DNA of 64,000 nucleotides, from contig NZ_FOYW01000001.1 in NCBI RefSeq assembly GCF_900115285.1, positions 2,019,272-2,083,271 on the forward strand, in the 5' to 3' direction. The DNA comes from Marinobacter daqiaonensis. GTDB lineage: Bacteria; Pseudomonadota; Gammaproteobacteria; Pseudomonadales; Oleiphilaceae. The notes below the pieces were generated by a model that was not told where the DNA came from, made no database searches, and saw only the letters and a program-made list of their open reading frames with translations. A program made the translations under genes and the position numbers. Shown here piece by piece: positions 1 through 10,443 of this stretch (its first letter is position 1; every line of letters begins with the position of its first letter).

Positions 1-2
1 AA

Positions 3-3000
3 CCCATGCTGTGGCGGGCCCTGGTGGCGGATGTCGGGGAGGCCTCCGGGACGAGCCGATCGGGCATCCATACCCGCTTCATGAACACTGGCCAGCAGCT
101 GCCGGCACCCTCCAACCCGCAACGGCTGCCCAAACGAATTGTTGTCTTTGGCGTGTCTTCCCTGCCCCGCCAGGCGCTGGAAGCCCTGTATGTGCTTAGC
201 CGCTTCAGCCAGGTGGTACTGTGCGTCCACAACCCCTGCCAGTTCTACTGGGCGGACATCATCAGCGACCGCGACCTGCTCCAGGCCCGGCGCAAGCGTG
301 GCAAAACCCACCCCGGCCTGTCCCGCGTCACCGACCCGGACCAGCTCCACCAGCATGCCAACCCCCTGCTTGCCGCCTGGGGCAAACAGGGCCGCGACTA
401 CATCCGGCTGCTGGATGAGTTCGACAACCCGGACGAGTACCGGGACCGGTTCCAGACCCCGGACCAGAAGATCGACATTTTTTCTCCACACGGCCATGGC
501 GATGAGCCGCGTCTGCTTCATCAGTTGCAGAACGACATCTATAACCTGACGCCCCTCAGTGAGATCCGCGCGGAGCAGCGGCGGCTCGACTCCCGGGGGG
601 ATCATTCCCTGGCCTTCCACGATGCCCACAGCCCCCAGCGGGAGGTGGAAATCCTCCATGACCAGCTGCTGGCCGCTTTCAATGCGGACCCGGCCCTGCG
701 GCCAAGGGACGTGATCGTGATGGTGCCGGACATCAACGTCTATGCGCCCCACATCCAGGCGGTGTTCGGCCGCTATCAGGCCAGCAGCAAGCGCCACATC
801 CCCTTCACCATCTCCGACCAGGGCCAGCGTCATCACGAGCCGGTGCTGATCGCCCTGGAAACCCTCATGTCGCTGCCCCGCAGCCGCTTCCCGGTAAGCG
901 AGATCATCAGCCTGCTGGAAGTTCCGGGCCTGCGCCAGCGCTTTGACATCAGTGAGGAGGAGATTCCCCTGGCCCGGCGCTGGGTGGAAGGCGCCAACAT
1001 CCGATGGGGCCTGCACGACCGCCAGCGGGCAAGCCTGGAGCTACCCGGCGACCTGACCCGCAACACCTGGCAGTCCGGCCTGAGGTCGATGCTGCTTGGC
1101 TATGGCATGGGCGATGATGAGCCCTGGGCCGGGGTGGAACCCTACGCCGAGGTGGGAGGACTGCAGGCCAGCCTGGCCGGCAGGCTCTCGGACTTCGTGC
1201 TGCAGCTGGAAAGCCTGTGGGAAACATTGCAGTCGCCAAGGACCCCAGGCGACTGGGAGACCCTGTTCTCGGACATGCTGGAGCAATTCTTCCGGGATGT
1301 GAGTGGCTCCGACCTGTTGCTGCTGAACCGGTTCCGCCGCCAGCTGGAGCAATGGCTCACGGACGCCCTGGCCGCCGGCCTGCAGGAGACGCCTCTGCCC
1401 CTGAATATCGTCAAGGACGTCCTGCTGGAAGGCCTCGACGAAGGCGGCCTCAACCAGCGTTTTCTTGCCGGCAAGGTGAATTTCGCCACCCTGATGCCCA
1501 TGCGGGCCATACCCTTTCGCAAGGTGTGCCTGCTGGGCATGAACGACGGTGATTATCCGCGCTCGCGGCCGCCGGTGGACTTCGACCTGATGGCCAACGA
1601 CTATCGCCCCGGGGACCGCTCCCGCCGGGAGGACGACCGCTACCTGTTCCTGGAGGCCCTGCTGTCCGCCCGGGAGCAGCTGTACATCAGTTGGGTGGGC
1701 CGCAGTATCCGGGACGACTCGGAACGGCCGCCTTCGGTGCTGGTGAGCCAGCTCCATGACCACCTGGACAGTCTATGGCGGGTCTCCGGTAACGAAGATC
1801 AGGGCGTCACCGCCGCCCTCACCACACGGCACCCGCTGCAGCCCTTCAGCCGGGCCTACTTCCCCCGGGCCAATGGTCTCGAGCCGTCACCGGATAGCCC
1901 GCCACGCCCCCTTGAGGAGATCCTGCACAACCGCCACCTGTTCACCTTCGAGCGGGAATGGCGCAGTGCTCACGGCCATAGGGACGAGGATCCGTCACAG
2001 CTCCACCAGCCCCTGGCTTATCAGCCACCAGAAGAGCCCATCACCTTCGGAGACCTGGCGAACTTCCTCAAGCGCCCGGTGGGAACCTTCTTCCAGCGCC
2101 GGCTGCAGGTGCGATTCGAGGAGGTGGAAGAAGACGACACCGACAACGAGAACTTTGATCTCAGTGGCCTGGACCGCTGGCGCCTGGACAATGAGCTGAT
2201 CGGCGAGGCCGTGCTCAAGGCCGACAGCGACAAGGAACTGCAAAGCCGTCTGGAGACCACCCTGAACCGGATGGCCCGCCGTGGCGACCTGGGCATGGGA
2301 CTGACCGAGCACCGGCTGCGTTCGGAGCTGGCCGGACGCCTGCCGGATCTTCACAAACGCTATCGTGAGGCCCTGGCCGGGCTTCCCGAGGCGCTGCCGG
2401 AACCGGTCACCTTTGAACATCGCTTCACCAGCGATAAGGGCACGGTGGAGGTGCTCGACCTGATCGACGGCCTGCGCCGGAGCCCGGATGGCAGCCTCTG
2501 CCGGCTGGTGGTGTCCCGCTCCAGCCTGTTGTCCGGCTCGGGCAGCACCCGCAAGGTTCGCTACGCCAACCTGATGAAAGACTGGGTACTTCACCTGGCC
2601 GGCCAGCTCACGGAGCGGCCGTTCACCACCCTGATCCTGGGCAAGGAGGAGGGCCGCCGTTTCCGTTTCGAGCCGCTACCCGCAGACCAGGCCCGGATCC
2701 ATCTGGATGCCATGCTGGCCCAGTGGATCGCCGCCTCCACACGGGCCCTGCCCCTGCACTGCGAGGCGGGCTTCGCCTGGATCTACAGCTTCTACCAGAG
2801 CAGTAAACACCGGGGGGATCATGACAGGGCCATCGAGGACGCGAAACAGGCCTATAACACCGCCCTGGATCGGGACGCGGGTTATCTGCGCAGCGCCTTC
2901 GAGCATCCCGAAGATATCGTGAATGAGGCATTCGAAGGCCTGCTGCACCAGCTCTATGTGCCCCTGTGGGAAGCCGAGCAGGACAAGACCGCCGCCGACC

Positions 3001-3020
3001 AGATCGAGGGTCAGTCATGA
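3..3020 (+). CDS. recC: RecBCD exonuclease V subunit gamma (RecC), 5' end outside window
   Basis: RecC is the Chi-recognition subunit of the RecBCD helicase-nuclease, which processes double-strand DNA ends for recombination. The reading frame is open to the left edge of the window, so the gene starts upstream. About 1005 residues are visible against roughly 1120 in E. coli. The visible start lies in the region just before the motif VFGVSSLPRQALEAL, which falls near residue 210 of E. coli RecC, so about 150-170 N-terminal residues are missing. The order helicase-like core followed by an inactive nuclease-like C-terminus fits the family. The stop codon overlaps the start of recB (ATGA at 3017-3020), indicating translational coupling. 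The identification rests on this overlap, the recB and recD neighbours, and the overall pattern of the protein. Confidence 0.95.
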   Translation, partial: PMLWRALVADVGEASGTSRSGIHTRFMNTGQQLPAPSNPQRLPKRIVVFGVSSLPRQALEALYVLSRFSQVVLCVHNPCQFYWADIISDRDLLQARRKRGKTHPGLSRVTDPDQLHQHANPLLAAWGKQGRDYIRLLDEFDNPDEYRDRFQTPDQKIDIFSPHGHGDEPRLLHQLQNDIYNLTPLSEIRAEQRRLDSRGDHSLAFHDAHSPQREVEILHDQLLAAFNADPALRPRDVIVMVPDINVYAPHIQAVFGRYQASSKRHIPFTISDQGQRHHEPVLIALETLMSLPRSRFPVSEIISLLEVPGLRQRFDISEEEIPLARRWVEGANIRWGLHDRQRASLELPGDLTRNTWQSGLRSMLLGYGMGDDEPWAGVEPYAEVGGLQASLAGRLSDFVLQLESLWETLQSPRTPGDWETLFSDMLEQFFRDVSGSDLLLLNRFRRQLEQWLTDALAAGLQETPLPLNIVKDVLLEGLDEGGLNQRFLAGKVNFATLMPMRAIPFRKVCLLGMNDGDYPRSRPPVDFDLMANDYRPGDRSRREDDRYLFLEALLSAREQLYISWVGRSIRDDSERPPSVLVSQLHDHLDSLWRVSGNEDQGVTAALTTRHPLQPFSRAYFPRANGLEPSPDSPPRPLEEILHNRHLFTFEREWRSAHGHRDEDPSQLHQPLAYQPPEEPITFGDLANFLKRPVGTFFQRRLQVRFEEVEEDDTDNENFDLSGLDRWRLDNELIGEAVLKADSDKELQSRLETTLNRMARRGDLGMGLTEHRLRSELAGRLPDLHKRYREALAGLPEALPEPVTFEHRFTSDKGTVEVLDLIDGLRRSPDGSLCRLVVSRSSLLSGSGSTRKVRYANLMKDWVLHLAGQLTERPFTTLILGKEEGRRFRFEPLPADQARIHLDAMLAQWIAASTRALPLHCEAGFAWIYSFYQSSKHRGDHDRAIEDAKQAYNTALDRDAGYLRSAFEHPEDIVNEAFEGLLHQLYVPLWEAEQDKTAADQIEGQS

Positions 3021-6000
3021 GTCGTGAAAATGCCACCCTGAATCCCCTGGAACTGCCCCTCAATGGCAGTACCCTGATCGAGGCCAGTGCCGGCACCGGC
3101 AAGACATTCACCATCGCCATCCTTTACGTGCGTCTGGTGCTGGGTCACGGCCAGCCCCGGGATACCCCCCTGGCCCAGGGCATACTGCCTCCCAATCTGC
3201 TGGTGGTGACCTTCACCGAGGCCGCCACCAAGGAGCTTCGGGACCGTATCCGGGCCCGCCTGACCCAGGCCGCGGAGGTATTCTCGGAAACAGCGGACAG
3301 CGACACTCCAACAGCGGAAACCGCCCTGATCCATCAGCTGCGGGACCAGGGCTATCCGGACCCGGCCACCTGGCCGGAATGCCGCAAGAAACTGCTGCTG
3401 GCGGCGGAATGGATGGACGAGGCAGCGGTATCCACCATCCACGGCTGGTGCAACCGGATGCTCAGCGAACATGCCTTCGATAGCGGCAGCCTGTTCCGCC
3501 TGACCCTGGAGACCGACCAGACGGAGCTGCTGGACAATGTGGTCCGGGACTACTGGCGCACCTTCGCCTACCCGCTACCGCCCGAGCTGCAGGACGAGAT
3601 CCTGGAGCACTGGCAGACCCCGGGGGCACTGCGCAACTCCGTGCGTAACCTGCTACCCGAGGGTGCTCAGATCAGTGCACCGAGCGGCGGGGTGCGCCAG
3701 GCTATTGAAGATGCCGTCAGCGAGCGTCAGCGCCGGGCTGATGAGCTGCGCGCTTACCCCTGGCACCAGTGGCGGGACGAGGTCTTCGACCTGCTGGACG
3801 GCCTCGGCAAGCGATTGCACGGCAGCAGCCGCAAAGCCATGGTCACCGGGTGGGACCACCTTCTGGCCTGGGCGGACTCCGGCGCGCTATTACCGGACGG
3901 CCTGGACAAGGCGGGCCTGCAGAACCAGACCCCGGAGGTGCTGCCTGCCAAGCTCAAGGGAGACGGTCCGGTACCCGACCACCCGGCATTCCATGCCATC
4001 GCCGAGCTGATGGCTTTCAGCAAGGATCTGCCAACCGCCCGGGCTGATATCCTCAGGCACGCCGCCCAGTGGATTCACCGGCGCCTGGAGTCCGAGAAAC
4101 AGAAGCGCTCCGAGATGGGCTTTGACGATTTGCTCACCCGCCTGGACGAGGCCCTCCACGGGCCCCGGGGCGATCAGCTGGCCGCCACCATCCGCCGTCA
4201 GTTTCCGGTGGCGCTGATCGACGAGTTCCAGGACACGGACCCGGTGCAGTACCGCATCTTCGACCGAATCTACCGGGTCGCCCGGAACGACCCGTCCACC
4301 TGCCTGCTGATGATCGGCGACCCCAAGCAGGCCATCTACGGCTTCCGGGGTGCTGACATCCATACCTACCTGGAAGCGCGCCAGGGGGTTCGGGACCGCA
4401 TCTGGACCCTGGGCCGCAACTTCCGCTCCGCCAAGCCCATGGTGGAGGCCGTTAACCGGATTTTCGAGTACGGTGATGCCAGGGGAAGAGACGGCGCGTT
4501 TCTGTTCGGCAAGGGTGACAGTACGCCACTGCCGTTCAATCCGGTGGCCGCCAAGGGCACGTCCCGCATCTGGACCGTGGACGGGCAGCCCCGCCCCAAC
4601 CTCACCTTCTGGACCCTCGAGAGTACCGGCCAGACCAGGAATGGTGAGCCGGTCCCCCTGGCCAAGGGCCGGGCTGTCGAGCAGATGGCGCAGGCCTGCG
4701 CCAGTGAAGTCGCCCGGCTCCTCCAGCTGGGCCAGCGGGAAGAAGCCGGCTTTGTCCTGGCGGACGACGCTGGCGATCTCGAGCCGGTGCGTCCGGGAGA
4801 TATCGCCATCCTGGTGAACAACCGTAACGAAGCGGCCGCCGTCAGGGACGCCCTGCAGGACCGCCGGGTACGAAGCGTCTATCTGTCGGACCGGGACTCT
4901 GTGCTCACCTCGCCGGAGGCCCGGGAAATCCTTGGATGGCTACGGGCCTTTGCCGAACCCCGGCAGCTGGCCCTGGCACGGGCGGCCCTGGCAACGCCGA
5001 CCCTGGCGCTGCCGTGGCGGTACCTTGACCAGCTGCTCACCGATGAGGTGGCCCTCGAGCGTGAAATCGAGCGTTTCATGGGCTACCAGCGGCAATGGCA
5101 GGAACAGGGCATCCTGCCCACCCTTCGCAGCTTCCTGATGGATTTCGGCGTGCCCGGCCGCCTGTTGCGGCGTCCGGACGGCGAGCGCCGGCTGACGGAC
5201 ATCCTTCACATCGCCGAACTGCTGCAGCAGGACAGCCTTCAGCTGGATGGCGAGCACGCCCTGGTGCACCACTTCACCCAGATCCTGCGAGCGGCGGATG
5301 GCGAGGATGAGCACCGGACCCTGCGCCTGGAAAGCGATGCCGGCCTGGTGAAAGTGGTCACTGTGCACAAGTCCAAGGGTCTGGAATACCCCCTGGTGTT
5401 TCTGCCCTTCGGCACCGCCTTCCGGGCGGAAAACGAGAAGCAGGCCTTCGTGCGCTTCCACGATGAACGGGGCCGACTGGTTACCGTATTTGATCCCGGG
5501 GCCGACGACCTGGCCAGGGCCGACCGGGAGCGGCTGGGTGAAGACATCCGCAAGCTCTATGTGGCCCTGACACGGGCCCGCCATGTCACCTGGGTGGGCG
5601 TGGCCGCCCTCCAGGACTGGCACCGGAGCGGGCTCGGCTACCTGCTGGATGGCGATGGTGGAGCCGATGGTGAACTGACCCGGTGCCTGCGGGCCCTCGC
5701 CGACGGCCACCCGGCAATCGCCGTCACCCCGCTGCCGGAGGCTGCCGACAACGAATACACTGAAGAAGCCCCGGAAAGCCTGGGCCCGGCACTGATCTCC
5801 AGCCGCCAGGCCCGGGAGGACTGGTGGATTGCCAGCTACTCCGCCATCGAATACGGCGGTGTTGCAGGCACCGGCATTGCTTTCACCGACGAGGTGGAGG
5901 ACGCCGAGGCCCAGAACCTGCTGGAGGAAAGTCGCCTGGAGGAGGAAGCCAGCCAACGCCGGGCGACCACCCTGATACGCAACCAGCATCACTTCCCCAA

Positions 6001-6730
6001 GGGTGCCGGGCCCGGCACCTTTCTCCACGACGTACTGGAGTGGTGTACCCGCCAGGGGCTGGCCTCCATCGCCGGCCAGCCGGAACAGCTCCGGGACCAG
6101 CTCGCCCGTCGCTGCCGTACCCGGGGCTGGAGTGAGTGGGCGGCCCCCCTCACCGATTGGCTGGTAACCCTTATACGCCAGCCACTGCCCCTGGACCGCC
6201 AGGGCCCCGACCGGGTCGCCCTGGGTGAGCTCACCACCCTGCGGCCGGAGCTGGAGTTCTGGTTCGAGAGCCGCAATGTCAGCATCCGTGACCTGGACAC
6301 ACTGGTGCGGGTACACACCCTTAACGGAGCCGACCGTCCGGAAGTGGAACAGCAGCACTTCAACGGAATGGTCAAAGGGTTTATCGACCTGGTGTTCGAG
6401 CACGAGGGTCGTTATTACGTGCTGGACTACAAGTCCAACGCCCTGGGCGAGGATGACAGCGCCTACACCCGCCAGGCCATGGGGGAGGCGATCCTGGAGA
6501 AGCGCTACGATCTGCAGTACGTACTCTACCTGCTGGCGCTGCACCGGCTGCTGAAAGCGCGCCTGCCGGATTATGACTATGACACCCACATCGGCGGCGC
6601 CATCTATCTGTTCCTCCGGGGCGTCGAGGCACCCTCCGCAGGCGCTTTCGCGGACCGGCCACCCCGGGTATTGATCGAGACCCTGGACGCCCTGTTCGAC
6701 GGCGAGTCCATTCAGGGGGAGGCGGCATGA
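3017..6730 (+). CDS. recB: RecBCD exonuclease V subunit beta (RecB)
   Basis: RecB is the 3'-5' helicase and only nuclease of the RecBCD complex. The product is 1237 residues, close to the usual 1180-1250. A Walker A motif (ASAGTGKT) lies at about residues 23-30. UvrD-type motifs follow, including LIDEFQDTDPVQYRIFD (Walker B) and VVTVHKSKGLEYP. The C-terminal nuclease domain carries GFIDLVFEHEG and YYVLDYKSN (near residue 1136), the catalytic Asp/Lys motif. I chose the ATG at 3017 because it overlaps the recC stop as ATGA and the protein begins directly at the helicase N-terminus. An in-frame start 17 codons upstream lies inside recC and would add unrelated residues. The gene ends with an ATGA overlap into recD. 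Confidence 0.97.
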   Translation: MSRENATLNPLELPLNGSTLIEASAGTGKTFTIAILYVRLVLGHGQPRDTPLAQGILPPNLLVVTFTEAATKELRDRIRARLTQAAEVFSETADSDTPTAETALIHQLRDQGYPDPATWPECRKKLLLAAEWMDEAAVSTIHGWCNRMLSEHAFDSGSLFRLTLETDQTELLDNVVRDYWRTFAYPLPPELQDEILEHWQTPGALRNSVRNLLPEGAQISAPSGGVRQAIEDAVSERQRRADELRAYPWHQWRDEVFDLLDGLGKRLHGSSRKAMVTGWDHLLAWADSGALLPDGLDKAGLQNQTPEVLPAKLKGDGPVPDHPAFHAIAELMAFSKDLPTARADILRHAAQWIHRRLESEKQKRSEMGFDDLLTRLDEALHGPRGDQLAATIRRQFPVALIDEFQDTDPVQYRIFDRIYRVARNDPSTCLLMIGDPKQAIYGFRGADIHTYLEARQGVRDRIWTLGRNFRSAKPMVEAVNRIFEYGDARGRDGAFLFGKGDSTPLPFNPVAAKGTSRIWTVDGQPRPNLTFWTLESTGQTRNGEPVPLAKGRAVEQMAQACASEVARLLQLGQREEAGFVLADDAGDLEPVRPGDIAILVNNRNEAAAVRDALQDRRVRSVYLSDRDSVLTSPEAREILGWLRAFAEPRQLALARAALATPTLALPWRYLDQLLTDEVALEREIERFMGYQRQWQEQGILPTLRSFLMDFGVPGRLLRRPDGERRLTDILHIAELLQQDSLQLDGEHALVHHFTQILRAADGEDEHRTLRLESDAGLVKVVTVHKSKGLEYPLVFLPFGTAFRAENEKQAFVRFHDERGRLVTVFDPGADDLARADRERLGEDIRKLYVALTRARHVTWVGVAALQDWHRSGLGYLLDGDGGADGELTRCLRALADGHPAIAVTPLPEAADNEYTEEAPESLGPALISSRQAREDWWIASYSAIEYGGVAGTGIAFTDEVEDAEAQNLLEESRLEEEASQRRATTLIRNQHHFPKGAGPGTFLHDVLEWCTRQGLASIAGQPEQLRDQLARRCRTRGWSEWAAPLTDWLVTLIRQPLPLDRQGPDRVALGELTTLRPELEFWFESRNVSIRDLDTLVRVHTLNGADRPEVEQQHFNGMVKGFIDLVFEHEGRYYVLDYKSNALGEDDSAYTRQAMGEAILEKRYDLQYVLYLLALHRLLKARLPDYDYDTHIGGAIYLFLRGVEAPSAGAFADRPPRVLIETLDALFDGESIQGEAA

Positions 6731-8961
6731 CACGCAAAAAGAACCACGAAAACCAGTTCAACCTGGAGTTTGAGCAGGATCCGATTCCACAGGTCAGCCC
6801 GGAACCCTCCCAACGGGTCGTCGACGCCAGCGAGGCTCTGGCCGAGCCGGAAACCATTCTTGAGCTGCTGTCCCGGTGGCGGGCCGCGGACTGGATCCGT
6901 CCTCTGGATGTGGAGTTTGCCCGGCTGATCCGGTCCCTGTCCGGGGAACAGGGGGAGGAGGCGCCGCCCCTGTTGCTCCTGCTGGCGGCCCTGACGTCCC
7001 ACCAGGTGGGCCGGGGCCATGTCTGCGTGGACCTGGGGGAACTGATGAGGGATGCCGGACAGGTCGTTGCGTTGCCTCCGGAGGAGTCATTGGCCAGCTC
7101 TGTCGCACCGCAGGAGATGGAGCAGTTGCCCCGCCCCGGCGAACTGCTCGCCGGTATTGCCCTGACCGATTGCCTGGCCGCCCTGGACAGGGTTGCGGCC
7201 GTCAGCGAGGGCTCACAATCAACGCCGCTGGTGCTGGACGGACACCGCCTCTACCTTCGACGGTTCTGGCGCTATGAGCAAAAGATTGCCCGGGGTATCC
7301 GTGATCGCCTGGCCCTGCCCTCGTCAGTGGCCGACTCCGGTTCAGCCGAAGCCGGCACCCTCAAACAGGCCCTGGCCGCCCTCTTCGGCAGCCAGGCCGG
7401 GGTGGACTACCAGAAACTGGCCTGCGCCCTGGCCGCCCGGAACCGGTTCGCGGTGATCACCGGCGGGCCGGGCACCGGCAAGACCACAACGGTGGTGAAC
7501 CTGCTGGCGGCACTGCAGTCGGTGGCGGGAGCCTCCCCCCTTCGGCAGGGTCGCAAGTACCGGATCCGGCTCGCGGCTCCCACCGGCAAGGCCGCGGCCC
7601 GCCTGAACGAATCCATCGGCGGCGCGGTCAGCCGTCTGCCCCTGGATCAGTTGCCCGGCCAGGTGACCGTCGCGGACATTCCCACCAGGGTCACTACCCT
7701 GCATCGCCTCCTGGGCAGTCGCCCGGACACCCGCCAGTTCCGTCACAACCGGGACAACCCGCTGCTGGTGGACATCCTGGTGATCGACGAAGCCTCCATG
7801 GTGGACGTGGACCTGATGGCCTCGGTGTTCGACGCCCTGCCCGGGTCCACCCATCTGATCCTGCTGGGGGACAAGGACCAGCTGGCATCAGTGGACGCCG
7901 GTGCGGTGCTGGGGGAACTGTGCCAACGGGCACAGGAGGCCCATTACCGGCCCGGCACCACCGACTGGTTGCAGGCCATCACCGGCGACCGGGTACCGGA
8001 CGATCTGACCGATCCCGAGGGCCAGGCCATGGACCAGGCGGTGGCCATGCTGCGCAGAAGCTATCGTTTCACTGAGACCAGCGGTATCCGCCAGCTGGCG
8101 GAAGCGGTGAACACCAACGCCCTCGACGACGCCATGCTCGAGGGGGCACGCAACGGCAATTTCGAGGACGTGGCCTGGCTGGACACCGGTGTCAGCACCG
8201 AAGAAACCCGGACGCTGGTCAACCGGCACGCCCTCACCGGCACGCCCGGGGCTTTCCGCCATCAGGGCCAGGGACGCGTTGTCGGTAACCAGCCGGTACC
8301 GCCACCAGTGGGTTACCGGCATTACCTTTCACTGATGAAGGACCATGAGCTGGCGGAAAACAGCCCCCGTGAAGCGTGGGATGCCCTGGCCCAGCGGGTA
8401 CTGGCCGCATTCGGGGATTTCCAGGTGCTCTGCGCCCTGCGCCAGGGGCCGTGGGGTGTGGAGGGTCTCAACGACCAGATTGCCCGCCACCTCCTTGGCG
8501 AGCAATTGATTCCCAGGGCGGAAGGCTGGTACGCCGGCCGGCCGGTGCTGGTAACCGGCAACGACTATAACCTGGGGCTGATGAATGGCGATGTGGGCAT
8601 TACCTTCAGCCTGCCCTGGGATCAGGATGAAGCCGGTCGGACGAGACAGGTGCTACGGGTGGCGTTTTCCAGTTCTGATGGCAGCGGCAACATCCGCTGG
8701 ATCTCCCCCAGCCGGCTGCAACAGCTGGAAACCAACTACGCCATGACCGTGCACAAGTCCCAGGGCTCGGAGTTCAACCACACCTGCCTGGTATTGCCGG
8801 ACCGGCTCAGCCCCGTGATGACGAGGGAGCTGGTCTACACCGGCATCACCCGTGCCCGCAACTGGTTCAGCCTGATTACCGGGAATGAAGCCGTGTTGAG
8901 GGAAAGCGTGCGCCAGCGGGTTATTCGGGCTTCGGGGCTGGCTGAGCGGCTGTGGCAATAG
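6727..8961 (+). CDS. recD: RecBCD exonuclease V subunit alpha (RecD)
   Basis: RecD is the fast 5'-3' helicase of RecBCD (superfamily 1B). The 744-residue product carries a Walker A motif GGPGTGKTTT near residue 247, a Walker B motif VIDEASMVDVDLM, and the late helicase motif YAMTVHKSQGSEF near residue 673. It is longer than E. coli RecD (608). The extra length includes an N-terminal region and an insertion between Walker B and the C-terminal helicase domain. The start overlaps the recB stop, so recC, recB and recD form one translationally coupled unit. No transcription terminator is obvious in the 230 bases after the gene. Confidence 0.96.
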   Translation: MTRKKNHENQFNLEFEQDPIPQVSPEPSQRVVDASEALAEPETILELLSRWRAADWIRPLDVEFARLIRSLSGEQGEEAPPLLLLLAALTSHQVGRGHVCVDLGELMRDAGQVVALPPEESLASSVAPQEMEQLPRPGELLAGIALTDCLAALDRVAAVSEGSQSTPLVLDGHRLYLRRFWRYEQKIARGIRDRLALPSSVADSGSAEAGTLKQALAALFGSQAGVDYQKLACALAARNRFAVITGGPGTGKTTTVVNLLAALQSVAGASPLRQGRKYRIRLAAPTGKAAARLNESIGGAVSRLPLDQLPGQVTVADIPTRVTTLHRLLGSRPDTRQFRHNRDNPLLVDILVIDEASMVDVDLMASVFDALPGSTHLILLGDKDQLASVDAGAVLGELCQRAQEAHYRPGTTDWLQAITGDRVPDDLTDPEGQAMDQAVAMLRRSYRFTETSGIRQLAEAVNTNALDDAMLEGARNGNFEDVAWLDTGVSTEETRTLVNRHALTGTPGAFRHQGQGRVVGNQPVPPPVGYRHYLSLMKDHELAENSPREAWDALAQRVLAAFGDFQVLCALRQGPWGVEGLNDQIARHLLGEQLIPRAEGWYAGRPVLVTGNDYNLGLMNGDVGITFSLPWDQDEAGRTRQVLRVAFSSSDGSGNIRWISPSRLQQLETNYAMTVHKSQGSEFNHTCLVLPDRLSPVMTRELVYTGITRARNWFSLITGNEAVLRESVRQRVIRASGLAERLWQ

Positions 8962-9194
8962 GTTCACACCGTACCCGGCAAATCAGGTTCACCCTTTCTT
9001 TATCGCCTCCAGGGGATAATACGGTGGAATCCGCCACAGGGGATAACCATCAGGATGACATCGCCGGCAGGAACTACGCCGACAGAGACACCGACGGGCC
9101 GCACCCGCCCGCAAAACAGACAGGGACTTACCGCCCCTTTATACTCACTTTTCTTTCCTAACAACCAAGAACGCAACAAAACAGGAGACGCGAT

Positions 9195-10082
9195 ATGACA
9201 ATTCGACTGGATGACAAGGTCGCCATCGTGACCGGTTCCGGTGGTGGGCTGGGCCGCTGTCACGCGCTGGCCCTCGCCGCCCGGGGGGCCAGAGTGGTGG
9301 TGAACGACCTTGGCGAGGAGCCGGCGGAGAAAGTGGCCGAGGAGATTCGGGCCGCCGGCGGCGAGGCCATTGCCCACGCCTGTTCCGTGGCCGACTTTGC
9401 CGCGGTGGAAACCATGGTCCGGCACGTCATGGACCAGTGGGGCCGGGTGGACATCCTGGTGAACAACGCCGGCATCCTGAGGGACAAGACCTTCGTCAAG
9501 ATGAACCTGGAGGACTTCCGCACAGTGCTGGATGTTCACCTGATGGGGGCCGTGAACTGCACCAAGGCGGTTTGGGAGATCATGCGCGATCAGCAGTACG
9601 GTCGTATTGTGATGACCACCTCGTCGTCTGGCCTGTTCGGCAACTTTGGCCAGTCAAACTACGGCGCCGCCAAGCTGGCAATGGTCGGCCTGATGCAGAC
9701 CCTGAGCCTGGAGGGCGAGAAGTACAACATCCGGGTCAATTCCCTGGCGCCCACCGCAGCCACCCAGATGACCGAAGGCCTGATGCCACCGGAAGTACTT
9801 GAGAAGCTGCGTCCGGAAACGGTTTCCCCGGGCGTGGTCTTCCTGTGCTCGGAGGACGCTCCCAACCGGGCCATCCTGGCGGCTGGCGCCGGTTCCTTCG
9901 AATGTGCCCACATCACCCTGACCAGGGGCGTCTACATTGGTGAGGGCGAGGATGCTGCTGATGAAATCGCTGCCCGGTTCTCGGAGATTGCCGACCGTAC
10001 TGACAGCCAGGTACCCAGGATGGGCTCGGCCCAGGGGCAGCAGGAAATGACCAACCTGATCGCCAGCCAGAAAAAGAGCTGA
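9195..10082 (+). CDS. short-chain dehydrogenase/reductase, hydroxyacyl-CoA dehydrogenase-like
   Basis: This is an NAD(P)-dependent oxidoreductase of the classical SDR family, 295 residues. It has the cofactor motif TGSGGGLGRCHALALAARGA near the N-terminus, the NNAGI motif, and the catalytic Ser and YGAAK pair. It most resembles the 3R-hydroxyacyl-CoA dehydrogenase domain of multifunctional enzyme type 2: it has the VNDLGEEP segment after the second strand, and a tail of about 50 residues longer than usual. An acyl-CoA oxidation role is therefore likely but inferred. The ATG is preceded by AGGAG at a good distance. The gene stands alone between recD and the large gap, and a hairpin follows at 10095-10127. 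Confidence 0.85.
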   Translation: MTIRLDDKVAIVTGSGGGLGRCHALALAARGARVVVNDLGEEPAEKVAEEIRAAGGEAIAHACSVADFAAVETMVRHVMDQWGRVDILVNNAGILRDKTFVKMNLEDFRTVLDVHLMGAVNCTKAVWEIMRDQQYGRIVMTTSSSGLFGNFGQSNYGAAKLAMVGLMQTLSLEGEKYNIRVNSLAPTAATQMTEGLMPPEVLEKLRPETVSPGVVFLCSEDAPNRAILAAGAGSFECAHITLTRGVYIGEGEDAADEIAARFSEIADRTDSQVPRMGSAQGQQEMTNLIASQKKS

Positions 10083-10094
10083 CGCCCCTGTCCC

Positions 10095-10127
10095 GGGACC
10101 GTCGACGCACTGGCGGGTGACGGTCCC
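10095..10127 (+). terminator. weak stem-loop after the SDR gene
   Basis: GGGACCGTC (10095-10103) pairs perfectly with GACGGTCCC (10119-10127) across a 15-nt loop, 13 bases after the stop codon. Only a short T-poor tail follows, so termination here would be weak or factor-dependent. Confidence 0.45.
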
Positions 10128-10443
10128 GTCTTCAGCGAACCTGCTAGCGCCGGAACTGCGGCGGAAACATCACGAATACGCCCAATAATCCCAGGCGGTC
10201 GTGAACCATCGCTGCCATTGGCATCCGTTTGACCCCGCCTTCAGTGCCTGATAACTCTCCCCGCGCTGGGGGGCACCGTTGCGAAAGGACGGTCCATACC
10301 GGGACCGGGCCAAAGTGGGTACTCATGACCACATCCAGGGACCATCCGTGGGCTTCTGTCCAGAGCGGCTATACTTTTATGAGGGTCTGGGCTGGGACGG
10401 GATCGGGAGAGGGCGAGCAATAAAACCTTTCCGGGCTGGTAGG
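10128..10443. other. non-coding gap left of the structured repeat
   Basis: I see no supported gene here. Short open frames exist on both strands, for example one of 62 codons on the minus strand ending near 10144, but none has a recognisable domain. A TATACT hexamer at 10370-10375 could be a -10 box reading rightwards into the inverted-repeat element, but its -35 region is poor. Confidence 0.5.

Noticed and set aside
4940..6733. Long open frame (597 codons) on the minus strand opposite recB
   Set aside because: It is a shadow of the high-GC recB coding frame. recB has all helicase and nuclease motifs, and the antisense product has no domain.
10144..10332. 62-codon minus-strand frame in the gap after the SDR gene
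   Set aside because: No ribosome site and no family resemblance; too short to support.
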